A stretch of 64,000 nucleotides of DNA, taken from assembly GCA_016712745.1 (NCBI GenBank), contig JADJQN010000004.1, positions 372,001 to 436,000 on the forward strand, read 5' to 3'. The notes beneath the pieces were generated by a model that was not told the DNA's origin, did no database searches, and saw only the letters and a list, made by a program, of their open reading frames with translations. This document shows positions 1 through 7,950 of the stretch, piece after piece. This DNA comes from Sandaracinaceae bacterium (lineage in GTDB: Bacteria; Myxococcota_A; Polyangia; Polyangiales; JADJQN01). Within the stretch, counting starts at the first letter, position 1. Each line of letters starts with the position of its first letter. A program made the position numbers and the translations under genes.

Positions 1-311
1 ACGACGGCCGAGCCCAGCTTGCGATTGACCATCACGCGCAGAACGTGAGCGAGCTTTTCAGTGGGCTCAGCAACATAGACTTCCTCGACCATCAAGCTCG
101 AGACGAGCGCGTGCTGCTGAGATTCGTCCAAGGCAAGCGCGACATCGAGATCGCGATCGGAGATCACACCCACCAAACGCTCTCCGTACACGACGGGCAA
201 ATGCCGGATTTCCGCGTTCTGCATGCGCTTACGCGCTTCGAGCAACGTTGCCGTATTGCTGATCGTGTACGGCGCCTTGGTCATGCACTCGGAAATATGC
301 GGCTGGGTCAT
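1..311 (-). CDS. CBS-domain protein, 3' end cut by the window edge
   Basis: Read on the minus strand from the ATG at 309-311 the frame stays open to base 1, so about 103 N-terminal residues are visible. They hold one CBS motif (start MTQPHISECMTKAPYTI, then LLEARKRMQNAEIRHLPVV and LVGVISDRDLDVAL) and the start of a second (SLMVEEVYVAEPTEKLAHVL, ending KLGSAVV). This is the usual tandem CBS pair, which binds adenine nucleotides and commonly senses energy state. Either it is a stand-alone two-CBS protein of about 140 residues or a longer protein whose C-terminal part lies outside. It lies downstream of the Cys-rich lipoprotein gene on the same strand, 85 bases away. Confidence 0.82.
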   Translation of the reverse strand, partial: MTQPHISECMTKAPYTISNTATLLEARKRMQNAEIRHLPVVYGERLVGVISDRDLDVALALDESQQHALVSSLMVEEVYVAEPTEKLAHVLRVMVNRKLGSAV

Positions 312-396
312 GGGCGTAAAGGATACGCGCAGCGCAGGAAAAGCGGCCGAAGATTTCGCACGATCGAGCAGGATCGCGATCCCGGCCCGTATCCGG

Positions 397-2313
397 CTAT
401 CCGATCGGCACGCACTCGGTGCCGGTGCAGTACTCGGCGCCTGGGTCGCAGCACGCGCCGCAACCGCAGAGCTCGGTGCCTGGGCTGCAGAGGTTGACGC
501 ATTCGCCGGCCACGCACGATTGGCCGCACGGGCAACCAGCTGGGCAATCGCCGGGGATGCAGTCGTAGCGCATGGGATCGTCGATGCGGCGCGAGCACGT
601 TTCGCCCGTCGCGCAGCTACCCGTGCATTCGCCACCGCAACCATTGGAGTCGCCGCACATCGCCGTCGGCGGACAAAAGGGAACGCACTCGCACATTCCG
701 GAAGTTGTGTTGCATACGGAGCCGGACGCGCACGTTGTGCCGCGACAGGTTCCGCCGCAGCCGTTGCTCATCGTTGCGCCGCACGCGAGCGTCGCCGGAC
801 AACTTGGAGTGCAGCATGTGCCCGCATTGCATGTCTGGCCTGCGGCGCACATCGAGCCAGGCGCGCATGCAGGACCGCCCGGGCATCGATTCGCGATCGG
901 TGTGCCGCACGCGACTGTGGTTGCCGCCGGACACGACGGTGCGCACTGGCAGGCGCCTGAGACGCACGTCTGTCCACTCGGACACGTGGTGCCTGTCGGA
1001 CATACTGGGCCGCCGGGACAGCGATTCGCGATCGCAGCTCCGCATGCTGCGGTTGTGCGCCCGGGACATGACGGCGCGCATGCGCAGTCACCACTCACGC
1101 AAGCCTCGCCCGTGGGGCACATCGTGCCCGCAGTACAGGCGGGTCCGCCGGGGCAGCGATTCGGGATGGCGGTGCCGCACGCTACGCCGGTCGCCGCGGG
1201 ACAGCTCGGCGTGCAGACGCACATGCCCGTCGTTGTATTGCACGTGCTGCCCGCTGCGCAGCGTCTTCCGGCAGCGCACGCGGGCCCGCCTGGGCAGCGA
1301 TTCGCGATCGCGACGCCGCAATCGGTTGTCGCTGTGCTTGGACACGAGGGCGCGCATTCGCATTCGCCTGTGAGCGGATTGCACATCTCACCCGAGCCGC
1401 ATCCGGTTGCGCATTGTCCGCCGCACCCGTCATCGGATCCGCACACCGAGGTCGCTGTGCACGTGGGTCGACACACGCAGGTGTGAGTCGTGTCGTCGCA
1501 CAACTCGGTGGGATCTGTGCATGTCCCGTCGCAGGTCCCGCCGCATCCGTCGTCAGAGCCGCATGCCGCAGTCGGGGAGCAGCTCGGCGTGCAAACACAA
1601 TGGCCGAAGACGCAGTGATCGCTCGGTCCCCGATCGCACTCGGGATTGCAAACGCACGTCGCGATGCAGCTTCCGTTGACGCAGACCTGGCCCGCCTCGC
1701 ACGTGATGCCAGCGCACGGATTCACGCGACACAGGCCTGCGACGCAGAACTCGCCTTCTTCGCAAACAATTCCCGAACACGGATTCGCGGGGATGCACGC
1801 TTTGTGACACGCGTAGCCCGTGCCGCAGCTCGCATCGCACTCGACGATGGGCGCACAGCTACCGCTCGAGCGATCGCAGAACTCACCGCTCGGGCACACG
1901 ACGCCGGCGCAAGTGACCGGCAAGCAGCCAGCAATGCAGCGTCCATCAATGCACGTCTCGTTGTCGCCGCACGTGACAGACGCGCACGGGTCCACGGTGG
2001 CGACGCATCGCGCATCGCAGATGGTCGGGTCTAGGCACGCAGAGTCCCCGATGCACGGATCAAGTTGGCAAAGGCCACCCAGGCAAACCTGCGAAGGAGG
2101 ACAGAAGTCGTCGCTCGTGCACGACATCATTGACGGACCAGCGTCGCTTCCACCGTCTGCGCGCGCATCGAGCGCAGCATCGGCGATGGAGCCGTCGCGA
2201 CCGCCGTCGGCGACGCCCTCTGAGGGTCCACCCAAGACGACACTCGCGCATCCCGAAACCACGAACGCGGTCGCGATAAACGCTGCGCGCGCGAAACAAA
2301 CCACTCGATGCAT
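397..2313 (-). CDS. Cys-rich repeat lipoprotein, 638 aa
   Basis: A lipoprotein signal peptide (lipobox VVSGC near residue 24) is followed by an Asp-Ala-Gly-rich linker (ADGGRDGSIADAALDAR) and then about 560 residues with very frequent Cys. The body is made of short disulfide-knot-like units: early ones of the type SGEFCDRSSGSC and later ones of about 45 residues built on CAPSCP, ANRCPGGPAC and QTC. This points to an exported, surface-anchored, disulfide-rich protein; no catalytic motif is seen. The start at 2313 is preferred over the GTG two codons earlier because GAGG lies five bases upstream. It is divergent from the next lipoprotein (start 2466), with a 152-base shared promoter region. Function unknown; adhesion or environmental contact is only a guess. 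Confidence 0.8.
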   Translation of the reverse strand: MHRVVCFARAAFIATAFVVSGCASVVLGGPSEGVADGGRDGSIADAALDARADGGSDAGPSMMSCTSDDFCPPSQVCLGGLCQLDPCIGDSACLDPTICDARCVATVDPCASVTCGDNETCIDGRCIAGCLPVTCAGVVCPSGEFCDRSSGSCAPIVECDASCGTGYACHKACIPANPCSGIVCEEGEFCVAGLCRVNPCAGITCEAGQVCVNGSCIATCVCNPECDRGPSDHCVFGHCVCTPSCSPTAACGSDDGCGGTCDGTCTDPTELCDDTTHTCVCRPTCTATSVCGSDDGCGGQCATGCGSGEMCNPLTGECECAPSCPSTATTDCGVAIANRCPGGPACAAGRRCAAGSTCNTTTGMCVCTPSCPAATGVACGTAIPNRCPGGPACTAGTMCPTGEACVSGDCACAPSCPGRTTAACGAAIANRCPGGPVCPTGTTCPSGQTCVSGACQCAPSCPAATTVACGTPIANRCPGGPACAPGSMCAAGQTCNAGTCCTPSCPATLACGATMSNGCGGTCRGTTCASGSVCNTTSGMCECVPFCPPTAMCGDSNGCGGECTGSCATGETCSRRIDDPMRYDCIPGDCPAGCPCGQSCVAGECVNLCSPGTELCGCGACCDPGAEYCTGTECVPIG

Positions 2314-2465
2314 GACCACCTCGCGTCAACACCCTATCAGTCCCAAGGCAAAGCGCCCAACGCCAAAGCGTTTTTTTGTAAGCGCGTGTGCGCAGAGCTT
2401 GTAGCAGTTTAGCTACATCGCAGCGTGTGCTGATGCAATCGCGATTGTTGTGTCAGTATCAAAGG

Positions 2466-3382
2466 ATGAAGCCAATCTACCTCATCGCGTTGTGTGCCGT
2501 CGTTGCGAGCGCATGCTCGACTTCTATTGGCGGCGGTAACATTCGCAGCGATGGCTCCGTCGACGCCGCGAGTGGTCGGGACAGTGGCGTCGGTAATGGG
2601 GATGGAAGCGTTGCCACCGACGATTGCGTCGCCGCGGCGCGTTGGATTTATCTCGTCGACGTAGACAATGCATTTCTTCGCTACGAACCCGACAGTGGAA
2701 CAATCACGGAAATCGGGACGCTGAACTGCCCCGCGACGCGCGGCGCTACGCCGTTCTCGATGGCCGTGAGCCGCGACGCTGTTGCGTACGTGCTCTTCAA
2801 CGACCATCAGATCTTCCAAGTGAGCACGACCGACGCGAGCTGCACGGCAACCGACTACACGCCTGATCAAATGCGCTTCGAAGTTTTCGGCATGGGCTTC
2901 GTATCGAATTCTGTCGGCTCGACGGACGAGACACTCTTCATTGCCGGCGGCCCCGCGTCGGGCGTTGGAAGTGGAAGCAGCTCGCTCGGCACACTCAACA
3001 CCGCAGCCTGGAGCGTCGCGCGTGTCGGCGCGTTGGGCGGATCGCCTGAGCTGACGGGCAATGGCAACTCCGAATTGTGGGGCTTCTTGCCCGACACAGA
3101 CCCGATGTCCGTTCGTCAGATCGACAAGGCCAACGGCAACACCTTGCGCGAGTTCGATGTGTCAGCCATCGCGACTGCACCGCGGCCCCGCGCGCGGCTG
3201 CGTGGGCGTTCGCATTTTGGGGCGCACGCTATTACATCTTTCTTCAAGACCAGAGCGAATCAGAGACGACCATCTCGCGCCTCACACCCGACACGAGCGC
3301 TGTTGAAGTCGTGAACGATCACACGGGCTATACCGTGGTCGGTGCGGGCGTATCGACATGCGCGCCGACCATTCTCTTCTGA
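2466..3382 (+). pseudogene. Lipoprotein with a frameshift, about 305 aa if restored
   Basis: The ATG at 2466, preceded by AAAGG, opens a lipoprotein signal (lipobox VVASAC) and an Asp/Ser/Gly linker. The body then reads like a propeller-type repeat protein (WIYLVDVDNAFLRYEPDSG, then repeated short strands). The frame runs to about 3185 as DVSAIATAPRPR and then turns into low-complexity Arg-rich sequence ending at 3314. The natural continuation (AAAWAFAFWGARYYIF to VSTCAPTILF and a stop at 3380-3382) lies in another frame. One base appears to be missing near the GC-rich run at 3180-3200. A sequence error and a true mutation look the same from here. Function unknown; the repeated strands suggest a beta-propeller. 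Confidence 0.68.
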
Positions 3383-3394
3383 GCGCATTTTCAC

Positions 3395-3877
3395 GTGGCG
3401 GAAAATTATCCCAGCACGATGGCGGTGCGCGCACTGCGTGCAGCGAATGTTGCGTATACGCCGCATCGCTATGCTTGGGAGGCGCGCGGAGGCACCGCGG
3501 CATCCGCAACGCACCTCGGTGTGGATGAGCACTTCGTCATCAAGACGCTCATCTTCGAAGACGAACGCAAGATGCCCCTCTGCGTTCTCATGCACGGGGA
3601 TCGCGAGGTGTCCGCGAAGAATCTCGCGCGTCACATGGGCACGAGATCGGTCGCGCCATGCACTCCCGCGACCGCAGACCGTCACTCCGGCTACCAAGTC
3701 GGCGGTACGTCTCCCTTTGGCTTGCGTCGAGCGATGCCAATCTTTTGCGAGCGCAGTATTGCGTCGCTGCCGCGCATCTACATCAACGGCGGCGCGCGCG
3801 GCTTCCTCGTCGAGATGGATCCAGCGGAGTTAGTGCGCGTGCTCGAGCCGACCTTGGTCGACGTCGCCACTGCGTAG
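3395..3877 (+). CDS. ybaK: YbaK/EbsC-type aminoacyl-tRNA deacylase
   Basis: A 160-residue single-domain protein of the YbaK/ProX editing family, which hydrolyses mischarged aminoacyl-tRNA (Cys-tRNA(Pro) for YbaK itself). The family signatures are visible: the conserved Lys in HFVIKTLIFE (about residue 50), the Gly-rich GYQVGGTSPFG loop (about residue 105), and the YINGGARGFLVEM C-terminal strand. Length matches the family (about 155-160). The frame opens with GTG at 3395; an ATG at 3419 (MAVRALRAANV) is a possible alternative that still leaves the domain whole. It starts 12 bases after the frameshifted lipoprotein. Whether this member edits Cys-tRNA(Pro) or another pair cannot be told from sequence alone. 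Confidence 0.9.
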   Translation: MAENYPSTMAVRALRAANVAYTPHRYAWEARGGTAASATHLGVDEHFVIKTLIFEDERKMPLCVLMHGDREVSAKNLARHMGTRSVAPCTPATADRHSGYQVGGTSPFGLRRAMPIFCERSIASLPRIYINGGARGFLVEMDPAELVRVLEPTLVDVATA

Positions 3878-3997
3878 CTCGCTGCGCGCCAATCGCCCGA
3901 TTGTGCAGGCGAATGCACACCAAGCACTTCGCGCCCTTGTATTTTCAGCGTAAATCGCTCGGCACGTACCTTGCTCTCCTTCTATGCGGAGACCGAG

Positions 3998-4237
3998 ATG
4001 TCATTTGCTTTGAAAAACCTGAGCCGCATCTGCATTGCTCTGACCCTCGTCGCGGTGGCGTCGATTCCCGCGCTCAAAGTCGGTGCGCAATTTGTGAGTG
4101 CGACCGGTGGGTCGCTGCAAACGAGTGACCGACTTCTATCCCTCGTACCGCTCGCCGCGATCCTAACCTTCGCGCTCACGGCCTTGTCATTAGCGCTCGC
4201 CAACGCGCGGGAAAGCCACACGACGCTTCGTGAGTAG
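3998..4237 (+). CDS. Small membrane protein, 79 aa, unknown
   Basis: A short frame starting at the ATG at 3998, with GGAG at 3988-3991 just upstream. The protein (MSFALKNLSRICIALTLVAV...) shows two hydrophobic stretches, residues about 10-27 and 46-66, separated by a polar loop, so a two-pass inner-membrane protein is likely. No family is recognised. An upstream in-frame ATG at 3971 would add nine residues but has no better ribosome-binding site. It is followed at 4302 by the broken membrane-protein gene, so the two could have been co-transcribed. Confidence 0.55.
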   Translation: MSFALKNLSRICIALTLVAVASIPALKVGAQFVSATGGSLQTSDRLLSLVPLAAILTFALTALSLALANARESHTTLRE

Positions 4238-4301
4238 CTTCGGTGCGGTGGCATATTTCTGGCAAGCGTCTGCCATCATAGAATCGAGAGTCAGAAGCGC
4301 A

Positions 4302-4739
4302 ATGCGCGGGGCAATGGCAGGAATTGTTGCGACCGGTGCGATGTCCGGCTTTATGGGGCTCGCGCGTTTGGCAGGCGCCAAGAGTGAGGCGCCTCCGCGG
4401 AAAATTACTCGCATCGCCCTCGAGAAGATCGGCATCAATCCGCCCGGTCCTCTTCTCGATGTTTACGCAACACTCGCGCACTTCGCACTGGGCGCTGCGA
4501 TCGGCGCAGTTTACGGCGTCACTCTTCCCAAAAGCGCAAGCCCCTCACTCGCCGCTTCGTCGCTGCGTGGCCTTGCCGTGGGCCTCACGGTGTGAAACGC
4601 GGCGTACGTTCATCTCTTGCCGCGCATCGACATCATGCCCAATCCCGAAGCCGACAAGCCCGGCCGCGCGCCAGGAATGTTTTTCGCACACGTCGTCTTC
4701 GGCGTTGCACTCGGCAAGTCATTCCGTTCCGCAGACTGA
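4302..4739 (+). pseudogene. Small membrane protein interrupted by an in-frame TGA
   Basis: From the ATG at 4302 the frame encodes MRGAMAGIVATGAMSGFMG, then further hydrophobic segments, and stops at TGA 4593-4595. Past this TGA the same frame stays open for 47 more codons to a second TGA at 4737-4739. The continuation is clearly protein-like (NAAYVHLLPRIDIMPNP, then MFFAHVVFGVALGKSF, a last hydrophobic helix). Replacing the TGA with TGG (Trp) gives one continuous protein of about 145 residues with three or four membrane segments. The overall pattern resembles small DUF1440/DUF6789-like membrane proteins, but I cannot assign the family firmly. A nonsense mutation or a one-base sequence error is the simplest explanation. 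Confidence 0.6.
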
Positions 4740-4826
4740 GGCGAGATTGCTAGGGCGCGCCCGCATCTGTGTCAGGCATGCCGGCGGCCGGCGTCGATCA
4801 AAGCCGGCAGCTCTCTTTGCGATAGA

Positions 4827-6095
4827 CTAGCAAGCAGCGCCGGCGGGGATGCAGGCCCAGGCTGCACCGTCAGGAGTCAGGCACGCCTGGCATTCGGAGC
4901 CGGAGGCGCAACCCGCGCTGCGACAATCGGCCGGGCTTGCGCACTCGCCGGGGTACGCCACATCAACGCCAGCTGCCTGTGCCGCGCATGGATTGCTGTA
5001 GGTCACTCCATCGCAACCGCAGGTGGCGGAGTAGTAAGCGGGGCACGCGGTGGGGCGCGCGCGACAAACGCCGAGAGCGCCGCACGTGTCGCCGTCGGCG
5101 ACGTCGCACCACTCGTTGGTTGCGCAGCTTGCTGCTCCCGCGCCGCAGAGACTTCCGCCGCCGCACGCGCCGGAATGCGTCGCATCGACGCCGGCTGCCT
5201 GCGCCGCGCACTCGTTGCTGTAGGTCACTCCGTCACAACCACACACCGGCGCATAGATGAGCGAGCATGCGTCGGGGCGTGGCCAGCACGTGCCGATTTG
5301 GTCAGCGGCACCGCACGCCGCATCTGACGGATAGTTGCACCATTCGTCTGCCGCGCACACGAAGCCAGCGAATCCGCCACAGCTACTCGTGCTCGAGCAG
5401 TCGCCGTTGTACGCGACGTCGACGCCCACCGAGTTGGCGTCGCATGAACTCGCATAGGTGTTGCCATCACAACCGCACACGGGTGCAATTACGGGCGGAC
5501 ATCCATTGGGCAGGTCGCGGCAAAGCCCCTTGGTACTCGAGCTACCGCACATGGAGGCTTCGGGGAAGTCGCACCACGTGCCGGATGCGCACGCGTTCGC
5601 TTGGTCGCACTCGAGCGGCGTGCACGTGAGGTGTGCGTCTTCGCAATCCGATTGCGAGGCTGCGCCGTCGAGGCAATCGGCGCCAGCGCACCAGCAGCCG
5701 CGCAGCTGACTGCACGCATGACCGTCCCAGTACCATCCGAGCTCAAACCCGCAGCTGCCCGCGGCCAGCGCGTCCATCGCGAGGCACGAATCCGTGCACG
5801 CTCCGGCTCGAGCCACGTCTGTTCCAGCCTGCCGCGCGAGACAGCGGTTGTCGTACGTCGCGCCGTCGCATCCACACACGGGATCCTGAAGATCGCTGCA
5901 CCCGTCCGGGCGTCGCATGCAAAAGCCGACGTGCCCGTCACGCCCGCATGCGAGGCCAAGCTCGGACGGGAAATCGCAGTAGTCATCCCTCGCGCAATCG
6001 GAGGCTTGATCGCACAGCGACGCGTTGTGAATCTCCACCACGCAGCTCGAAGCGACTAGAACGCACAATGCGAGCGACCATTTCATGACGTGCAT
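4827..6095 (-). CDS. Multi-Kazal-domain lipoprotein, 422 aa
   Basis: Start at the ATG at 6095, with GGAG six bases upstream. The signal peptide has the lipobox LVASSC. Behind it come four Kazal-type units, recognisable by the core P-V-C-G-C-D-G-x-T-Y: DPVCGCDGATYDNRCLA, IAPVCGCDGNTYASSC, YAPVCGCDGVTYSNECAA, and a last one with ATCGCDGVTYSNPCAA. Between them lie Cys-rich spacers of the form CDQANACASGTWCDFP, repeated with each unit. Kazal domains are serine-protease inhibitors in animals; in bacteria they are uncommon outside Myxococcota and relatives. A surface-anchored protease inhibitor, defensive or used against prey proteases, is a reasonable inference. The P1 residues are not conserved between the units, so specificity could differ. 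Confidence 0.85.
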   Translation of the reverse strand: MHVMKWSLALCVLVASSCVVEIHNASLCDQASDCARDDYCDFPSELGLACGRDGHVGFCMRRPDGCSDLQDPVCGCDGATYDNRCLARQAGTDVARAGACTDSCLAMDALAAGSCGFELGWYWDGHACSQLRGCWCAGADCLDGAASQSDCEDAHLTCTPLECDQANACASGTWCDFPEASMCGSSSTKGLCRDLPNGCPPVIAPVCGCDGNTYASSCDANSVGVDVAYNGDCSSTSSCGGFAGFVCAADEWCNYPSDAACGAADQIGTCWPRPDACSLIYAPVCGCDGVTYSNECAAQAAGVDATHSGACGGGSLCGAGAASCATNEWCDVADGDTCGALGVCRARPTACPAYYSATCGCDGVTYSNPCAAQAAGVDVAYPGECASPADCRSAGCASGSECQACLTPDGAAWACIPAGAAC

Positions 6096-6224
6096 GGGGA
6101 TCTCCGCACCAAAGCACAGCACGATTTAGGCCAGCGCTTTTCGCTCCGTCTTTAGGTGCGTAACGCGGCGACCCCGCTGCGGAAAATGCGCGCGACGCAG
6201 TTCCTGCGCGATGATCTCCAGCCA

Positions 6225-6464
6225 TCACCGGCGATCTCGCACCTCCGGTGGAACGTAGGAGGGCGGCGCGCAGCGGCATATTTGGCAGTCGTGCACGCTG
6301 TCGTACGTGCACTCGAGTGGTGTGAGGCAATGCCAAGATCCTTCCCCACGGCACCGCGAAGTGGAGGCCGAAGCGCCGCAACCACTCATCACGACGACCG
6401 CGAGTAAGGTGAATGCACCCGCAGCCGACGCGCGCATCAAACGCTTTGTGTAAGGCACGAACAT
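6225..6464 (-). CDS. Small Cys-containing lipoprotein, 79 aa
   Basis: Minus-strand frame from the ATG at 6464 (MFVPYTKRLMRASAAG). A hydrophobic stretch leads to the lipobox VVMSGC, leaving a mature peptide of about 54 residues with paired Cys (SRCRGEGSWHC, ECTYDSVHDCQICRC) and a Pro-rich tail. It probably forms a small disulfide-bonded surface lipoprotein. It is 129 bases upstream of the Kazal lipoprotein on the same strand and may be co-expressed with it. It resembles no family I know. A longer start is possible at 6515 but would put charged residues before the signal peptide. Confidence 0.6.
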   Translation of the reverse strand: MFVPYTKRLMRASAAGAFTLLAVVVMSGCGASASTSRCRGEGSWHCLTPLECTYDSVHDCQICRCAPPSYVPPEVRDRR

Positions 6465-6538
6465 GACACGACGCGATGCATGGCGCGGGCCACCTCTTAG
6501 TCTTGGGCCCGGCACATCCTTTGCTCTAAACGTGACCT

Positions 6539-7318
6539 ATGGCGGAGACCGACGAAGATGCACGGAAGGCCGCCCTCGCGCTGAGAATGCATCGCATAGT
6601 CGATTGGGTCGGCCGGGGTCTCGGCGCAGAACTGGTGGGCCTTGAGAATCTTCCCACCGGACGAGCGCTCCTCGTCGCCAACCATGCATTCGGCTGGGAC
6701 GTGATCTTTGCGATGTCCCGTATCCAGCAGCAGACGGGTCGGCCCGTTTCAGCGCTTGGTGAGCACGCTTGGGGGTACTTTCCAGGCCTGCGCGAGCTCG
6801 CACGCACGATGGGCATGCTCGATGGCACGCCCGAGAATGCGGATCGCGTGCTTGGGGAGGATGGGCTTCTGCTCGTGCTTCCGGGCGGGCTGCGCGAAGC
6901 TGTGAAGCCTCGCGAACTGCGGTATCGCCTGCTTTGGGGCGAACGCTACGGATTCGTTCGTGCTGCGATTCGCAACGGCGCGCCGCTCGTGCCTCTTGCA
7001 TGCATCGGCGCTGACGACCTTTTTGATTTTGTCGGCAACGCGTACACACGCGGAAGCCGCTTGCTGCGCCGCCGCGGGATCCCCATCCCGTTTCCAGCGC
7101 GGGTGCTTCCGATTCCGCACCGCGTAAGGCTGCGCTATGTGATCGGCGAGCCCGTTCAAATGACAGCGCCGCCTGATGCCGAAAACGAGCCGGAGGTGAC
7201 GCACCGTATCCGTCGTGAAATCGAAGGCGCGTTGCACGAGCTCATTGACCGTGAGCTCGCTGCTCGTGCCGGGCTTGATATGGGCGAAAGCTCGCGGCAC
7301 AGTGGCGATCGAAAATAG
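6539..7318 (+). CDS. PlsC/DAGAT-like acyltransferase
   Basis: A 259-residue protein with the hallmarks of the glycerolipid acyltransferase fold. The catalytic HX4D motif is NHAFGWD at about residue 48, and the third motif reads LVLPGGLREA at about residue 114, with PGG in place of the common PEG. The following RYGFVRAAIRNGAPLVPLA is typical of the diacylglycerol/TMEM68-like acyltransferase branch. It is expected to transfer an acyl group from acyl-CoA or acyl-ACP to a lipid hydroxyl at the cytoplasmic membrane face. There is no clear membrane helix. It is the first gene of a three-gene operon: the ATPase starts two bases after its stop. The exact acceptor is unknown. Confidence 0.85.
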   Translation: MAETDEDARKAALALRMHRIVDWVGRGLGAELVGLENLPTGRALLVANHAFGWDVIFAMSRIQQQTGRPVSALGEHAWGYFPGLRELARTMGMLDGTPENADRVLGEDGLLLVLPGGLREAVKPRELRYRLLWGERYGFVRAAIRNGAPLVPLACIGADDLFDFVGNAYTRGSRLLRRRGIPIPFPARVLPIPHRVRLRYVIGEPVQMTAPPDAENEPEVTHRIRREIEGALHELIDRELAARAGLDMGESSRHSGDRK

Positions 7319-7320
7319 AG

Positions 7321-7950
7321 ATGGCGACCTGTCACTGCAATGAGCGCCACACGCGCCGCCGCGTCGTGCTCACGGGTGGTCCCGGGGCGGGGAAGACCGC
7401 TGTGCTCGAGCTTGCGCGCCGAGCATTCTGTGGGCACGTGCAAATTTTGCCTGAAGCGGCGGGGATCATATTTGGTGGGGGATTTCCGCGCGCGGCCGAT
7501 CCGGCACATCGTCAAGCCGCGCAACGAGCGATCTACTTCGTTCAGCGCGAGCTCGAAGCGGCGTTCGACGAATCGAATGCGGCTTTGGTCGTATGTGATC
7601 GAGGCACAATCGATGGCGGCGCGTACTGGCCGGGGCCGCAGGATCTTTGGTCGGCGGTCGGCACCACTCTTCAACTCGAGCAGAAGCGATACGATGCCGC
7701 TATTCATTTGCGCACTCCTGAGGAAAGCAATGGCTACAACTTCCAGAATCCACTTCGGCGCGAGAGCGCAGTCGAGGCCCGCTTGATCGACGAACGCATC
7801 GCGGGACTCTGGGTTGGCCACCCGCAGCACTACGTCGTGGATGCGACCCAGAACTTTCTCGATAAAGCGAGCCGCGTACTTGCGATCTTGCACGAACAGA
7901 TCCCTCCGTGTTGCCGCGTAAGCATCGGCGATCCTGCGGTGCACGCGTGA
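7321..7950 (+). CDS. AAA_28-type P-loop ATPase/kinase-like protein
   Basis: A 209-residue single-domain P-loop protein. Walker A is LTGGPGAGKTAVLE (about residues 17-30). A conserved acidic strand, ALVVCDRGTIDGGAYWPG (about residues 87-104), fits the Walker B/lid region of the AAA_28 and NadR-type kinase-like families. HLRTPEESNGYNFQNPLRRE is the other typical motif. Such proteins phosphorylate or bind small substrates, but the substrate is usually unknown. It starts two bases after the acyltransferase and its stop overlaps the next start (GTGA), so the three products are probably translationally coupled. Confidence 0.8.
   Translation: MATCHCNERHTRRRVVLTGGPGAGKTAVLELARRAFCGHVQILPEAAGIIFGGGFPRAADPAHRQAAQRAIYFVQRELEAAFDESNAALVVCDRGTIDGGAYWPGPQDLWSAVGTTLQLEQKRYDAAIHLRTPEESNGYNFQNPLRRESAVEARLIDERIAGLWVGHPQHYVVDATQNFLDKASRVLAILHEQIPPCCRVSIGDPAVHA

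Noticed and set aside
572..1486. Long plus-strand frame antisense to the Cys-rich lipoprotein
   Set aside because: It mirrors the codon pattern of the minus-strand gene (high GC at third positions) and has no signal, motif or ribosome-binding site.
2400..2417. Small palindrome tgtagc-agttta-gctaca between two divergent lipoprotein genes
   Set aside because: Only six-base arms, so it may be chance; no known regulator motif and no second copy seen nearby.
4593..4595. TGA as a selenocysteine codon
   Set aside because: The context asks for Trp (hydrophobic helix before NAAYVHLL), no redox motif, no SECIS-like hairpin visible directly after, and no selenocysteine genes in the window.
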